Assembly: GCA_036510735.1 (NCBI GenBank)
Contig: DATCDK010000058.1
Span: 1 to 11,964 of the forward strand
Direction: 5' to 3'
Source: PALSA-607 sp036510735
GTDB lineage: Bacteria > Actinomycetota > Actinomycetes > Acidothermales > Acidothermaceae
Length of the DNA: 11,964 nt
Positions within the stretch are counted from its first letter, which is position 1, and each line of letters begins with the position of its first letter. Both the position numbers and the translations under genes were made by a program. The notes beneath the pieces were generated by a model. It was not told the origin of the DNA, did not search any database, and saw nothing but the letters and a program-made list of their open reading frames with translations. Below are positions 6,379-11,964 of the stretch, one piece after another.

Positions 6379-8226
6379 TCACACGTGACCTGGGAGAGTC
6401 ACCTCGAAACAGGTGCCCCCGCCGTCCCGCGGGAGTGCTCGCACCGCACCGCCATGCGCCTCGAGCAACCGCTGCACGATGTAGAGGCCCAGACCCACCC
6501 CGCCAAATCGACGACGCTCACCACCGACTTGGTAGAAGCGTTCGAATACCTGCGCGTGTTCGCCAGCCGGGATCCCAAGGCCGCGGTCGCACACCTGCGC
6601 GATGATCATCTCGCCCTCGCCGCGGGCCGACACGGTGATCGCACCCCCGTCCGGTGAGTACTTGATCGCGTTTTCGAGCAGCTGACTGAAGACGATCTCG
6701 ATCGAGCTCGGGTCGCCGGTCGCTGCCGGCAGATCGGGTGCGATGTCGAGCACGAACTCGTGCCCTTGGGTCACGTTCGTGAACCCCGCGACGGCGGTGC
6801 GCAACATCCCGCCGAGGTCGAACTGGATATGACTTGGCGTCGGCGCGGCCAGGCCTGCGCGCGAACCCAGCAGCAGCTGCTCGACCAGGGCGGCGAGCGC
6901 GCGGGTCCGTTCGGCGATGCGCTCCACCGATCCGCGGCGCTCCTCGTCGGTGATGTTCTCCCAGTGGGTCAGCAACGTCGAGGCATACCCCTGGACGACG
7001 GTGATGGGCGTCCGCAGTTCGTGGCTCGTCACTGCGAGAAACAGGTCCTTGCTCTCCTCGATCGACTTGGACCGGCTGACATCGCGGAAGTCGACGACGG
7101 TCTCGCCGGTGTCTGCGATCTGCGCACACAACACCTCGAGCCAGCGGCCGGATTCAAGCTGGTAGTCGGCGACGACACCGGGCTCAGGCGCAGGGAACGG
7201 CAACGGCTGTCCGAGCACTTCCGCCTGTGGCAGCCCGGTCAGCTCGTGCGCGGCGGGATTCCACTGCCGCACGAGACCGTCGGCGTCGACCACTGCCATA
7301 CCGTCGACCGTGGCCTCGATGACGGCTCGTTCGTGCTCGCGTTGCCGTCGGGTCAGGTCGTACGCGCGCGCGTTCGCCAGCGCCGCGCCCGCTGCCTCGC
7401 CGAGGAGTTCGAGCACGCTGAGCTCGGCCTTGCCCAACGCTCGACCCTGCGCGACGAAGAACACGTACAGCGCGCCGGACGGCAGTCCATCAAGGCGGGT
7501 CAGCCCGACCGCCAGCCGCGGCAGCCGCGCACTCGTGGCCGCAACGAGTGTCGAGGTATTCGGGTAGTCGTCGTTGTTCAGGGCCATCGACGTGCGCCCC
7601 GATTGGAGCACGGTGGCGACGGCCGACTCGACCAGCGGAATCCGCTCACCGACGAGCCGCGATTCGAGCCCGGAGACCGCCGCGATCACGAGATCATCGC
7701 CGTCGAGCATGACGTAAGCAGCGCCATCGGCGGCCAGCAACTCGCGACCAGACTCACTGATCCGCTGCAGCACGGTCGGCAGATCGAGATCGGAGTTCAA
7801 GCTCGCGATGACGGACGCGAGCCGCCCCACCAACTCGACCCGGCGCCGCAACGCGCGCTGCACCGCCCGCTCCTGCGTGGCATCGCGAATGACGGCGAGC
7901 CAACCGTCGATCGGACCGTCAAGCCAGGCCCGCATCGGGCTGAAAACGATCCACACGTCGACCAGGCTGCCGTCTGCCCGACGCCGCGTCGTTGCAAGTG
8001 ACACGTCTTCACCAGCCATGACCTTGGCCAAGGCGGCATCGCACTCCTGCTGGGCCTGCTCGTCGGGGATGCCGGGAAACTGGCCACCGATAACACTTTT
8101 TGTGGTCCACCCAAAGAGCCGCTCGGCGCCCAGGCTCCACAACCGAATGCGACCGTCTCGATCGGCGGCTACGACCGCGTCAACCATCGCGTCCAGGGCA
8201 CGCGCCGCGAGGAGGTTGTCGGACAT
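6379..8226 (-). CDS. Soluble sensor histidine kinase, PAS–GAF–PAS–HisKA–HATPase_c
   Basis: A 615-residue two-component sensor kinase with no membrane segment, so it should sense a cytoplasmic or diffusible signal. In order: PAS (about 8–120; WSLGAERLFGW), GAF (about 130–290), PAS (about 300–385; WNPAAHELTGL), HisKA (about 393–460) with the phospho-accepting His402 in SHELRTP, and HATPase (about 500–613). The HATPase has N box QLLENAIKYSPDG, G1 DRGLGIP and G2 FGGVGLGLYI. All catalytic motifs are intact. I chose the ATG at 8226, directly before the first PAS domain; an ATG at 8280 would add 18 residues and run into the divergent gene. No response regulator is encoded in the window, making it an orphan here. 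The ATG lacks a Shine-Dalgarno and is preceded by CACGAT at 6 nt. Confidence 0.94.
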   Translation of the reverse strand: MSDNLLAARALDAMVDAVVAADRDGRIRLWSLGAERLFGWTTKSVIGGQFPGIPDEQAQQECDAALAKVMAGEDVSLATTRRRADGSLVDVWIVFSPMRAWLDGPIDGWLAVIRDATQERAVQRALRRRVELVGRLASVIASLNSDLDLPTVLQRISESGRELLAADGAAYVMLDGDDLVIAAVSGLESRLVGERIPLVESAVATVLQSGRTSMALNNDDYPNTSTLVAATSARLPRLAVGLTRLDGLPSGALYVFFVAQGRALGKAELSVLELLGEAAGAALANARAYDLTRRQREHERAVIEATVDGMAVVDADGLVRQWNPAAHELTGLPQAEVLGQPLPFPAPEPGVVADYQLESGRWLEVLCAQIADTGETVVDFRDVSRSKSIEESKDLFLAVTSHELRTPITVVQGYASTLLTHWENITDEERRGSVERIAERTRALAALVEQLLLGSRAGLAAPTPSHIQFDLGGMLRTAVAGFTNVTQGHEFVLDIAPDLPAATGDPSSIEIVFSQLLENAIKYSPDGGAITVSARGEGEMIIAQVCDRGLGIPAGEHAQVFERFYQVGGERRRFGGVGLGLYIVQRLLEAHGGAVRALPRDGGGTCFEVTLPGHV

Positions 8227-8238
8227 GCCGTCATCGTG
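8227..8238 (-). promoter_or_regulatory. Putative -10 for leaderless histidine kinase transcript
   Basis: CACGAT (8238–8233, minus strand) followed by GACGGC (6 nt) and ATG. It matches TANNNT only at the A and final T, so it is weak. It is listed because the divergent start is just 28 bp away and leaves no room for a longer leader promoter outside coding sequence. Confidence 0.3.
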
Positions 8239-8241
8239 CCC

Positions 8242-8254
8242 TACGCTGAGCGAC
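8242..8254 (+). promoter_or_regulatory. Putative -10 for leaderless YbjQ-family transcript
   Basis: TACGCT (8242–8247) followed by GAGCGAC (7 nt) and ATG at 8255, the TANNNT spacing expected of a leaderless mRNA. It stands 3 bp from the opposing CACGAT box. Any -35 contacts would fall inside the kinase's first codons. Confidence 0.5.
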
Positions 8255-8575
8255 ATGCTGATCGTGACGACGAACGACATCCCGGGCTACCGCGTCGACG
8301 AGGTCCTTGGTGAGGTGTTCGGGCTCACCGTCCGGTCACGCAACGCCTTCAGCCAGATGGGCGCCGGGCTGAAATCGATCCTCGGCGGGGAGCTGCGCGG
8401 CATGACCACCGCGCTCACGGAGAGCCGCAACCAGGTGATGCAGCGGCTCATCGACGAGGCGACCGCACGCGGCGCGAACGCGATCCTCGCGATGCGGTTC
8501 GACACCTCCGAGATGGGCGGGGTCTGGACCGAGATCTGCGCCTACGGCACCGCCGTTAGGGTCACGAAGCTCTAG
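8255..8575 (+). CDS. YbjQ/UPF0145 family protein
   Basis: A 106-residue protein covering the whole family length (about 103–107). It starts MLIVTTNDIPGYRVDEVLGE and contains GLTVRSRN, then LTESRNQVMQRLIDEATARG, ANAILAMRFDTSEM, and closes with EICAYGTAVRV. These are the conserved blocks of YbjQ, a small domain thought to form pentameric rings; its biochemical role is not established. The frame is open far upstream, to 7808, but that stretch lies opposite the kinase and lacks homology, so the ATG at 8255 is the start. The 3' end overlaps the convergent transporter gene by 14 bp. Confidence 0.9.
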   Translation: MLIVTTNDIPGYRVDEVLGEVFGLTVRSRNAFSQMGAGLKSILGGELRGMTTALTESRNQVMQRLIDEATARGANAILAMRFDTSEMGGVWTEICAYGTAVRVTKL

Positions 8576-9899
8576 GAGGCAACACCCGCACGACGAGGGT
8601 GAGCACCGCGGCGACGACGAACGACAACAGGGATGCGCTCATCCAGGTCTGCGGCGTGAAGTGGATGTCGCGCGCAACACGGCCCCAGAACCCTGCCCAG
8701 CGTGGAATCACGCCAGGGTTGACGAGCTGGTAGACGCAGAAGCCCACGATCCAGGGCACCAACATCAACCAGCGGGACGGCGCGTGCTCGGCGACGTCCC
8801 AGCGGCGATGCCCGTGCAAGACGAAGTAGTCGACGACCAGGACACCGAATAGCGGCACGAAGACGGAACCGATCAAATACAAGAAGTTCTGGTAGTTACC
8901 GATGTGGAACAGCAACGCGAGCAGGGTCGCCGCGGTGCCCACGACGAAGGCGAGGATGCGCCGATCCCAATGCGGGCGCAGATTCTGGGTGCTCACAGCG
9001 GTCGAGTAGACGTCGCAAAATGACTGGTCGATCTCACGGATCGCGAGCACCGCAAACGCCGCCTTGCCGAGAAAAACAGCGATGAACGCACCCCAGACGC
9101 CGTGGTTCGAGCCGTCACTCGCGGCCGGCACACTCAGGATCGCGACGATGCCGAGTGCGTAGCACGCCGTTTGGGTGATGGTGTAGCCGACGAACGCGGC
9201 ACTGAACGCCGTCCGGCCTGATTTTGAATGGCGTGAGTAGTCCGCGGCGACCGGTACCCACGAGATCGCGACCGCAAGTGCCGTATCGACGGCCGGCCAG
9301 AACTCGCGCCATGAGCTGTGCGCTACTGGGGGAAGTGGGCGTCGCAGCAACTGCACGAACAGGTAGACGACAACGATCGCGACGGCAACGGTCACGTACT
9401 TGCGAAGCACCCGGACGACGCCCAGCGGGCGAAGGGCCAGCGCGGTCGTGATGACACCGGCGATGAGGACGTAGCCGTTCTGCGGGATCGATGGCCACAG
9501 CTGGTGGGCGGCCGACGCGATGATGACGATCTCGAAGGTGGCCCAACCGAGCAGCTGCAAGATGTTCAGGCCGGTCGGCAGGTAGGAAAGGCGGGCGCCG
9601 AAAAGGCCTCTGAGGAGGACCATCGCCGGCGATCCGGTGCGCGCGCCCGGGATCGCCGCGAGACCGACGGCGGCCGCACCGAGCGCGGTGCCGACGAAGG
9701 TCGCGAGCAGTGCCGCCGTCAGCGGGAGGCCCGGGCTACCGGCCCGCGGTTGCAGCACGAAGAGCGCCGCTGTGAAGCCCAGCAAGCTGACCCCGAGGTT
9801 GCCCCAGAGGCCGACCTGATCGAAGAAGCCCAGTGCCTTGGCGGCTGGTTGGTCGAGCGTGATCGGCGCCTCAGCGTGCGCCGGCACGGTTGCCGTCAT
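8562..9899 (-). CDS. cytX: NCS1 family transporter, CytX-type hydroxymethylpyrimidine permease
   Basis: A 445-residue membrane transporter with about 12 hydrophobic segments, of the nucleobase:cation symporter-1 family. Typical are the N-terminal FFDQVGLWGNLGVSLLGF, then GTALGAAAVGLAAIPGARTG with SPAMVL following, GARLSYLPTGLNILQLLGWA, ISWVPVAADYSRHSKSGRTA and the late GSVFVPLFGVLVVDYFV. A TPP riboswitch immediately upstream points to thiamine precursor uptake. NCS1 members under THI-box control are known as CytX and are assigned to hydroxymethylpyrimidine; substrate assignment here rests on that context. The ATG at 9899 has AGGGAG 5 nt upstream; the GTG at 9905 would overlap that site and is rejected. 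No other thiamine gene is nearby. Confidence 0.88.
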   Translation of the reverse strand: MTATVPAHAEAPITLDQPAAKALGFFDQVGLWGNLGVSLLGFTAALFVLQPRAGSPGLPLTAALLATFVGTALGAAAVGLAAIPGARTGSPAMVLLRGLFGARLSYLPTGLNILQLLGWATFEIVIIASAAHQLWPSIPQNGYVLIAGVITTALALRPLGVVRVLRKYVTVAVAIVVVYLFVQLLRRPLPPVAHSSWREFWPAVDTALAVAISWVPVAADYSRHSKSGRTAFSAAFVGYTITQTACYALGIVAILSVPAASDGSNHGVWGAFIAVFLGKAAFAVLAIREIDQSFCDVYSTAVSTQNLRPHWDRRILAFVVGTAATLLALLFHIGNYQNFLYLIGSVFVPLFGVLVVDYFVLHGHRRWDVAEHAPSRWLMLVPWIVGFCVYQLVNPGVIPRWAGFWGRVARDIHFTPQTWMSASLLSFVVAAVLTLVVRVLPPRAS

Positions 9900-9901
9900 T
9901 G

Positions 9902-10010
9902 CCACTCCCTACGCCGGCATTACCCGGTCAGGTTCGAGCGGTCGGCGGCCCTACCGGATACCCCGGCCAGCCACCCTCTCAGCCCGGTTTCGCCCGAGCT
10001 CCCGCGGTGT
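9902..10010 (-). ncRNA. TPP riboswitch (THI element)
   Basis: On the minus strand the conserved core is present in order. P2 is AGCTCGG and CCGGGCT around a GCGAAA loop, followed by the pyrimidine-binding CTGAGA (9982–9977). A variable P3 arm follows, with GGCC repeats able to pair. Then comes the pyrophosphate-binding half GAACCTGACCGGGTAATG with CCGGCGTAGGGA (about 9935–9906), where CCGG/CCGG closes P5. P1 looks short (CAC with GTG). The AGGGAG at the 3' end (9910–9905) is also the only usable ribosome binding site of cytX. Ligand binding should therefore hide it directly and shut translation; no terminator hairpin is needed or seen. Confidence 0.95.
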
Positions 10011-10019
10011 GCGGCTGCC

Positions 10020-10025
10020 AGAGTA
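10020..10025 (-). promoter_or_regulatory. Putative -10 box for the riboswitch–cytX transcript
   Basis: TACTCT (10025–10020, minus strand) would start RNA near 10013, a few nucleotides before the riboswitch P1. The -35 region (GTGGCG) is poor. Confidence 0.4.
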
Positions 10026-10078
10026 CGCGTCCGCAGCCGCTTCGCCACGACCAGCCTCGGGCAGCAGGTCGAGGTTCG

Positions 10079-10098
10079 TCTGACACCCCGGTGTCAGA
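10079..10098. promoter_or_regulatory. Perfect 9-2-9 palindrome, operator candidate
   Basis: TCTGACACCCCGGTGTCAGA is a perfect dyad with a two-base centre. It overlaps CAGAAT (10095–10100), the likely -10 of the glycosyltransferase, and lies about 55 bp upstream of the riboswitch -10 on the other strand. A 2-nt loop is too tight for the full hairpin, so a dimeric repressor or activator is the better reading. No regulator gene is in the window to pair with it. Confidence 0.6.
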
Positions 10099-10106
10099 AT
10101 CGCCGT
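10095..10106 (+). promoter_or_regulatory. Putative -10 for leaderless GT4 transcript
   Basis: CAGAAT followed by CGCCGT (6 nt) and the GTG start. There is no Shine-Dalgarno. The box overlaps the right half of the palindrome, so binding there should block initiation. Confidence 0.45.
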
Positions 10107-11279
10107 GTGCCCGCTCTGCGCGTTCTCGTCTTGCACAATCGGTATCGATCGGACCAGCCGTCCGGCGAGAACGTGGTCGTCGACCTCGAGATCGACCTCC
10201 TGCGTGAGGCTGGGGTAGACGTCATCGAATACCAGCGCTCCAGCGACGAGATCGCCGACTACTCCCCTCGACAGCGAGTCACGCTCGCCACGCGGCCGTT
10301 GTACGCGAAGGATTCCGTCGCTGCTGTTGCACAGCTCATCAAGGACCACCGACCTGACGTCGTGCACTTGCACAATCCTTACCCGCTGCTCTCACCCGCG
10401 GTGCTGCGAGTCGCACGCCGGCTGGGGGTTGCCACCGTGCTGACTGCGCACAACTACCGGCTGGTGTGTGCCAAGGGCACGTTCTTTCGCGACGGCCAAC
10501 GCTGTCACGACTGTGAGGGCAAGCTGCTGCCTTACCCCGCCGTGGTGCACGCGTGCTACCGAGGGTCACGGGCGCAAAGTGTGGTTCTTGGCACCGCACT
10601 GGTTGTGCACCGCCGCACCTGGCGCGGCGCCGACCGCTTCATTGCGCTGACGCCGGCAATGGCCGACTTCCTGACGCGCAGCGGCGCGCCAGCAGATCGC
10701 GTCGTCGTCAAACCCAACACGGTTCGCGATCCAGGTCCGGCGCAATCCGGTGATCGCAAAGACTTCGTCTTTGCCGGCCGGCTGTCGAGGGAGAAAGGTG
10801 TGGATCTGCTGATGGAAGCCTGGGACCTGCACCCGGTCGGAACCCTCGGCACGCTGCACATCGTCGGTGAGGGCGAGTTGCGGGAGTCGGTCGCCGCGTT
10901 CGCTTCCCGACGCGCGGACGTGGAGCACCACGGGATCCGCGACCGGAGTGAGATCCAGCAACTGCTCTCAACAGCAGCGGTCGCGGTAGTGCCGTCGCGT
11001 TGGGACGAGATCTGCCCGATGGTCGTGCTCGAGGCGTTGTCACACGGATGCCCTGTACTTGCGACAGCACGCGGCGGCTTGCCGTATCTGGTCGGCTCTG
11101 GTGGGTGGGTCGTCGACGACTCTGTCGACGCATTCTCGGCTGGGTTGACGAAAGCAGCGCGCGAAGCGTCACGTCGAACGGCCGACGCGCGGGCGCGTTA
11201 CGTCGACACGTTTGCGCCGAAGCCGACGATCGCCCGGTTGGTCGAGACCTATGAAGGCGCCCGCTCGGCAGATGGGTGA
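10107..11279 (+). CDS. GT4-family glycosyltransferase
   Basis: A 390-residue retaining glycosyltransferase with GT-B fold, probably transferring a sugar from a nucleotide donor to a lipid-linked or extracellular polysaccharide precursor. The N-terminal half has VLVLHNRYRSDQPSGEN, DVVHLHNPYPLLSP and TAHNYRLVCAKGTF followed by a CxxC (RCHDC), a pattern seen in exopolysaccharide GT4 enzymes. The C-terminal half has FVFAGRLSREKGVDLLMEAW, IVGEGEL and the donor-binding E-x7-E (EICPMVVLE). The frame is open back to 9318, but that stretch lies opposite cytX and its riboswitch. Homology begins at the GTG at 10107, with a -10-like box 6 nt before it. The stop overlaps a small ORF as TGATG. Acceptor and donor sugars cannot be told. 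Confidence 0.92.
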   Translation: MPALRVLVLHNRYRSDQPSGENVVVDLEIDLLREAGVDVIEYQRSSDEIADYSPRQRVTLATRPLYAKDSVAAVAQLIKDHRPDVVHLHNPYPLLSPAVLRVARRLGVATVLTAHNYRLVCAKGTFFRDGQRCHDCEGKLLPYPAVVHACYRGSRAQSVVLGTALVVHRRTWRGADRFIALTPAMADFLTRSGAPADRVVVKPNTVRDPGPAQSGDRKDFVFAGRLSREKGVDLLMEAWDLHPVGTLGTLHIVGEGELRESVAAFASRRADVEHHGIRDRSEIQQLLSTAAVAVVPSRWDEICPMVVLEALSHGCPVLATARGGLPYLVGSGGWVVDDSVDAFSAGLTKAAREASRRTADARARYVDTFAPKPTIARLVETYEGARSADG

Positions 11280-11443
11280 TGGCCGACTCGGCCAACCTCA
11301 TCGCGATACTGACGAGCGAGCTGCTCTGCTGGGCACTGCAGCCCACGACGTGTCGCGAGGCAACACGTCGACGCCCTGCTTGCAGAGTGACCGCTCGGCC
11401 TCCGGTGGTATCTAGTATGAGACGTCTCGGAGCGAGAGAATGA
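11279..11443 (+). CDS. Small ORF overlapping the GT4 stop (possible truncated gene)
   Basis: A 54-codon frame starting MADSANLIAILTSELLCWAL, whose ATG overlaps the GT4 stop by one base (TGATG), the arrangement of a translationally coupled operon gene. The first 20 residues look like a plausible protein start. The rest is Arg- and Pro-rich (TRRRPACRVTARPP) and looks out of frame or decayed, so it may be the head of a deleted gene. I recognise no family. Confidence 0.3.
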   Translation: MADSANLIAILTSELLCWALQPTTCREATRRRPACRVTARPPVVSSMRRLGARE

Positions 11444-11743
11444 CCGCGTCACTTGCCAAAGAGAGCCAACCGAACGGTGAATGCTGATGCGCATCCGCAC
11501 GGTGGCCGCGATAACGCACGTTCTCAACGGTGCACCGCTCATCGCTCTCAACGTCATTTCGGAACCAGATACAGGAATGTACGACGCACTCTCTCAAGGG
11601 CTGCGTCGTGCCACTGGTTCCCGCTGGCGCACCCGACTGCGCGCGCGGGCAGACAGAGTTCTGTGGAGAGCACCGGGCCGATTGACGAAGTGCGCGAACC
11701 TCCACTCCATGCTTGTTTATGAACCCGATAGCGGTGACTGGCG
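11280..11743 (+). other. 464-bp stretch with no intact gene, decayed operon segment
   Basis: Between the GT4 and GT2 genes there is only the 54-codon ORF, a 10-bp palindrome GAGACGTCTC (11419–11428) and an internally deleted GT2 remnant. No terminator, RNA gene or mobile element end was recognised. Frames on the minus strand here are not family-like. Confidence 0.6.
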
Positions 11744-11747
11744 ATGA
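11487..11747 (+). pseudogene. Internally deleted GT2 glycosyltransferase remnant
   Basis: From the ATG at 11487 (GGTGA 6 nt upstream; another ATG at 11481) the frame reads MRIRTVAAITHVLNGAPLIA. This resembles the first strand and helix of a family 2 glycosyltransferase (compare VTVVTPTLNAARYF in the next gene). It then jumps directly to NVISEPDTGMYDALSQGLRR ATG, the block that normally follows some 50–60 residues later. The donor-binding region with the DDGSTDGT-type motif is missing. After RATG the sequence (SRWRTRLRARADRVLW onward) no longer looks like the family, and the frame ends at 11747, overlapping the next start. A working enzyme is unlikely. Confidence 0.6.
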
Positions 11748-11964
11748 TCCCGCGGGTGACGGTCGTCACACCAACGTTGAACGCCGCACGATACTTCCAC
11801 GACTGCCTGGCCTCACTCGAAGCCCAGCGAGAGTCCGTCACTGTTGAACACATCGTTGTCGATGACGGCAGTACGGACGACACGCGCGACATGGCCGTCG
11901 CTGCAGGCGCCACGATATTCGACGGCGAACGCGCCGGGCTCTACGCCGCAATGAACCTCGGCCT
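11744..11964 (+). CDS. Family 2 glycosyltransferase, N-terminus (runs off right edge)
   Basis: The first 73 codons of an inverting GT-A glycosyltransferase. VTVVTPTLNAARYFHDCLAS is the family 2 opening, EHIVVDDGSTDDTRDMA carries the nucleotide-binding VDDGSTDDT, and GERAGLYAAMNLGL is the following conserved block. These enzymes add single sugars to polysaccharide or lipid-linked acceptors at the cytoplasmic membrane face. The start ATG has GGTGA 6 nt upstream, and in-frame stops lie just before it. It is the second intact glycosyltransferase on this strand after the GT4 gene, 464 bp away, suggesting a capsule or exopolysaccharide locus extending to the right. Confidence 0.9.
   Translation, partial: MIPRVTVVTPTLNAARYFHDCLASLEAQRESVTVEHIVVDDGSTDDTRDMAVAAGATIFDGERAGLYAAMNLG

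Noticed and set aside
6760..8001. 413-codon plus-strand frame
   Set aside because: It is a mirror of the histidine kinase coding sequence (Arg/His/Gly-rich, no motifs), a common artefact in high-GC DNA.
7808..8254. Upstream extension of the YbjQ-family frame
   Set aside because: Antisense to the kinase PAS/GAF coding region; the UPF0145 domain starts exactly at the ATG at 8255 and the family length matches.
9318..10106. Long N-terminal extension of the GT4 frame (263 codons)
   Set aside because: It lies antisense to cytX and its riboswitch, has low-complexity Arg/Asp/Gly-rich sequence and no GT features. Homology begins at the GTG at 10107.
1..11964. tRNA or rRNA genes, insertion sequence ends, phage or defence genes
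   Set aside because: I scanned for T-loop-like motifs, transposase/integrase, nuclease and toxin signatures among credible proteins and found none.

Overview
The window is high-GC, densely coded DNA typical of an actinomycete. The evidence is the serS–pheA–DUF4446 gene run, frequent GTG starts, TANNNT-type -10 boxes 6–7 nt before start codons (the leaderless style of Actinobacteria), and an ACT-domain prephenate dehydratase. I cannot name the order or genus from sequence alone. No rRNA, tRNA, CRISPR array, transposase or integrase gene is visible.

Left part (1–3404, minus strand): from right to left, a small PAS-domain protein, a membrane-anchored DUF4446 protein, pheA (overlapping DUF4446 as TGATG) and the first 371 codons of serS, which runs off the left edge. 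A hairpin separates pheA from serS, and serS appears to have its own promoter. An RDD-family membrane protein (3687–4259, plus) is divergent from the PAS gene.

Middle (4322–8575): a short-chain dehydrogenase/reductase, then a clipped remnant of a UDP-glucuronate decarboxylase-type epimerase, a strong hairpin, an RsbW-like anti-sigma/serine kinase protein, a repeat-rich spacer holding the last few codons of a second histidine kinase, and a soluble PAS–GAF–PAS–HisKA–HATPase histidine kinase. All are on the minus strand. A YbjQ/UPF0145 protein diverges from the kinase across only 28 bp. No response regulator or STAS partner is present, so the two signalling proteins are orphans here.

Right part (8562–11964): an NCS1 transporter preceded by a clear TPP riboswitch, which makes it a CytX-type thiamine-precursor (hydroxymethylpyrimidine) transporter. 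A GT4 glycosyltransferase diverges from it behind a perfect 9-2-9 palindrome. After it come 464 bp without an intact gene, holding a small overlapping ORF and an internally deleted GT2 remnant. A GT2 glycosyltransferase then runs off the right edge. This looks like the start of a surface-polysaccharide locus.

I did not find a convincing undescribed multi-gene system. The most informative features are the riboswitch whose conserved 3' end serves as the ribosome binding site, the palindromic operator candidate, three gene remnants left by deletion, and the back-to-back leaderless promoters.
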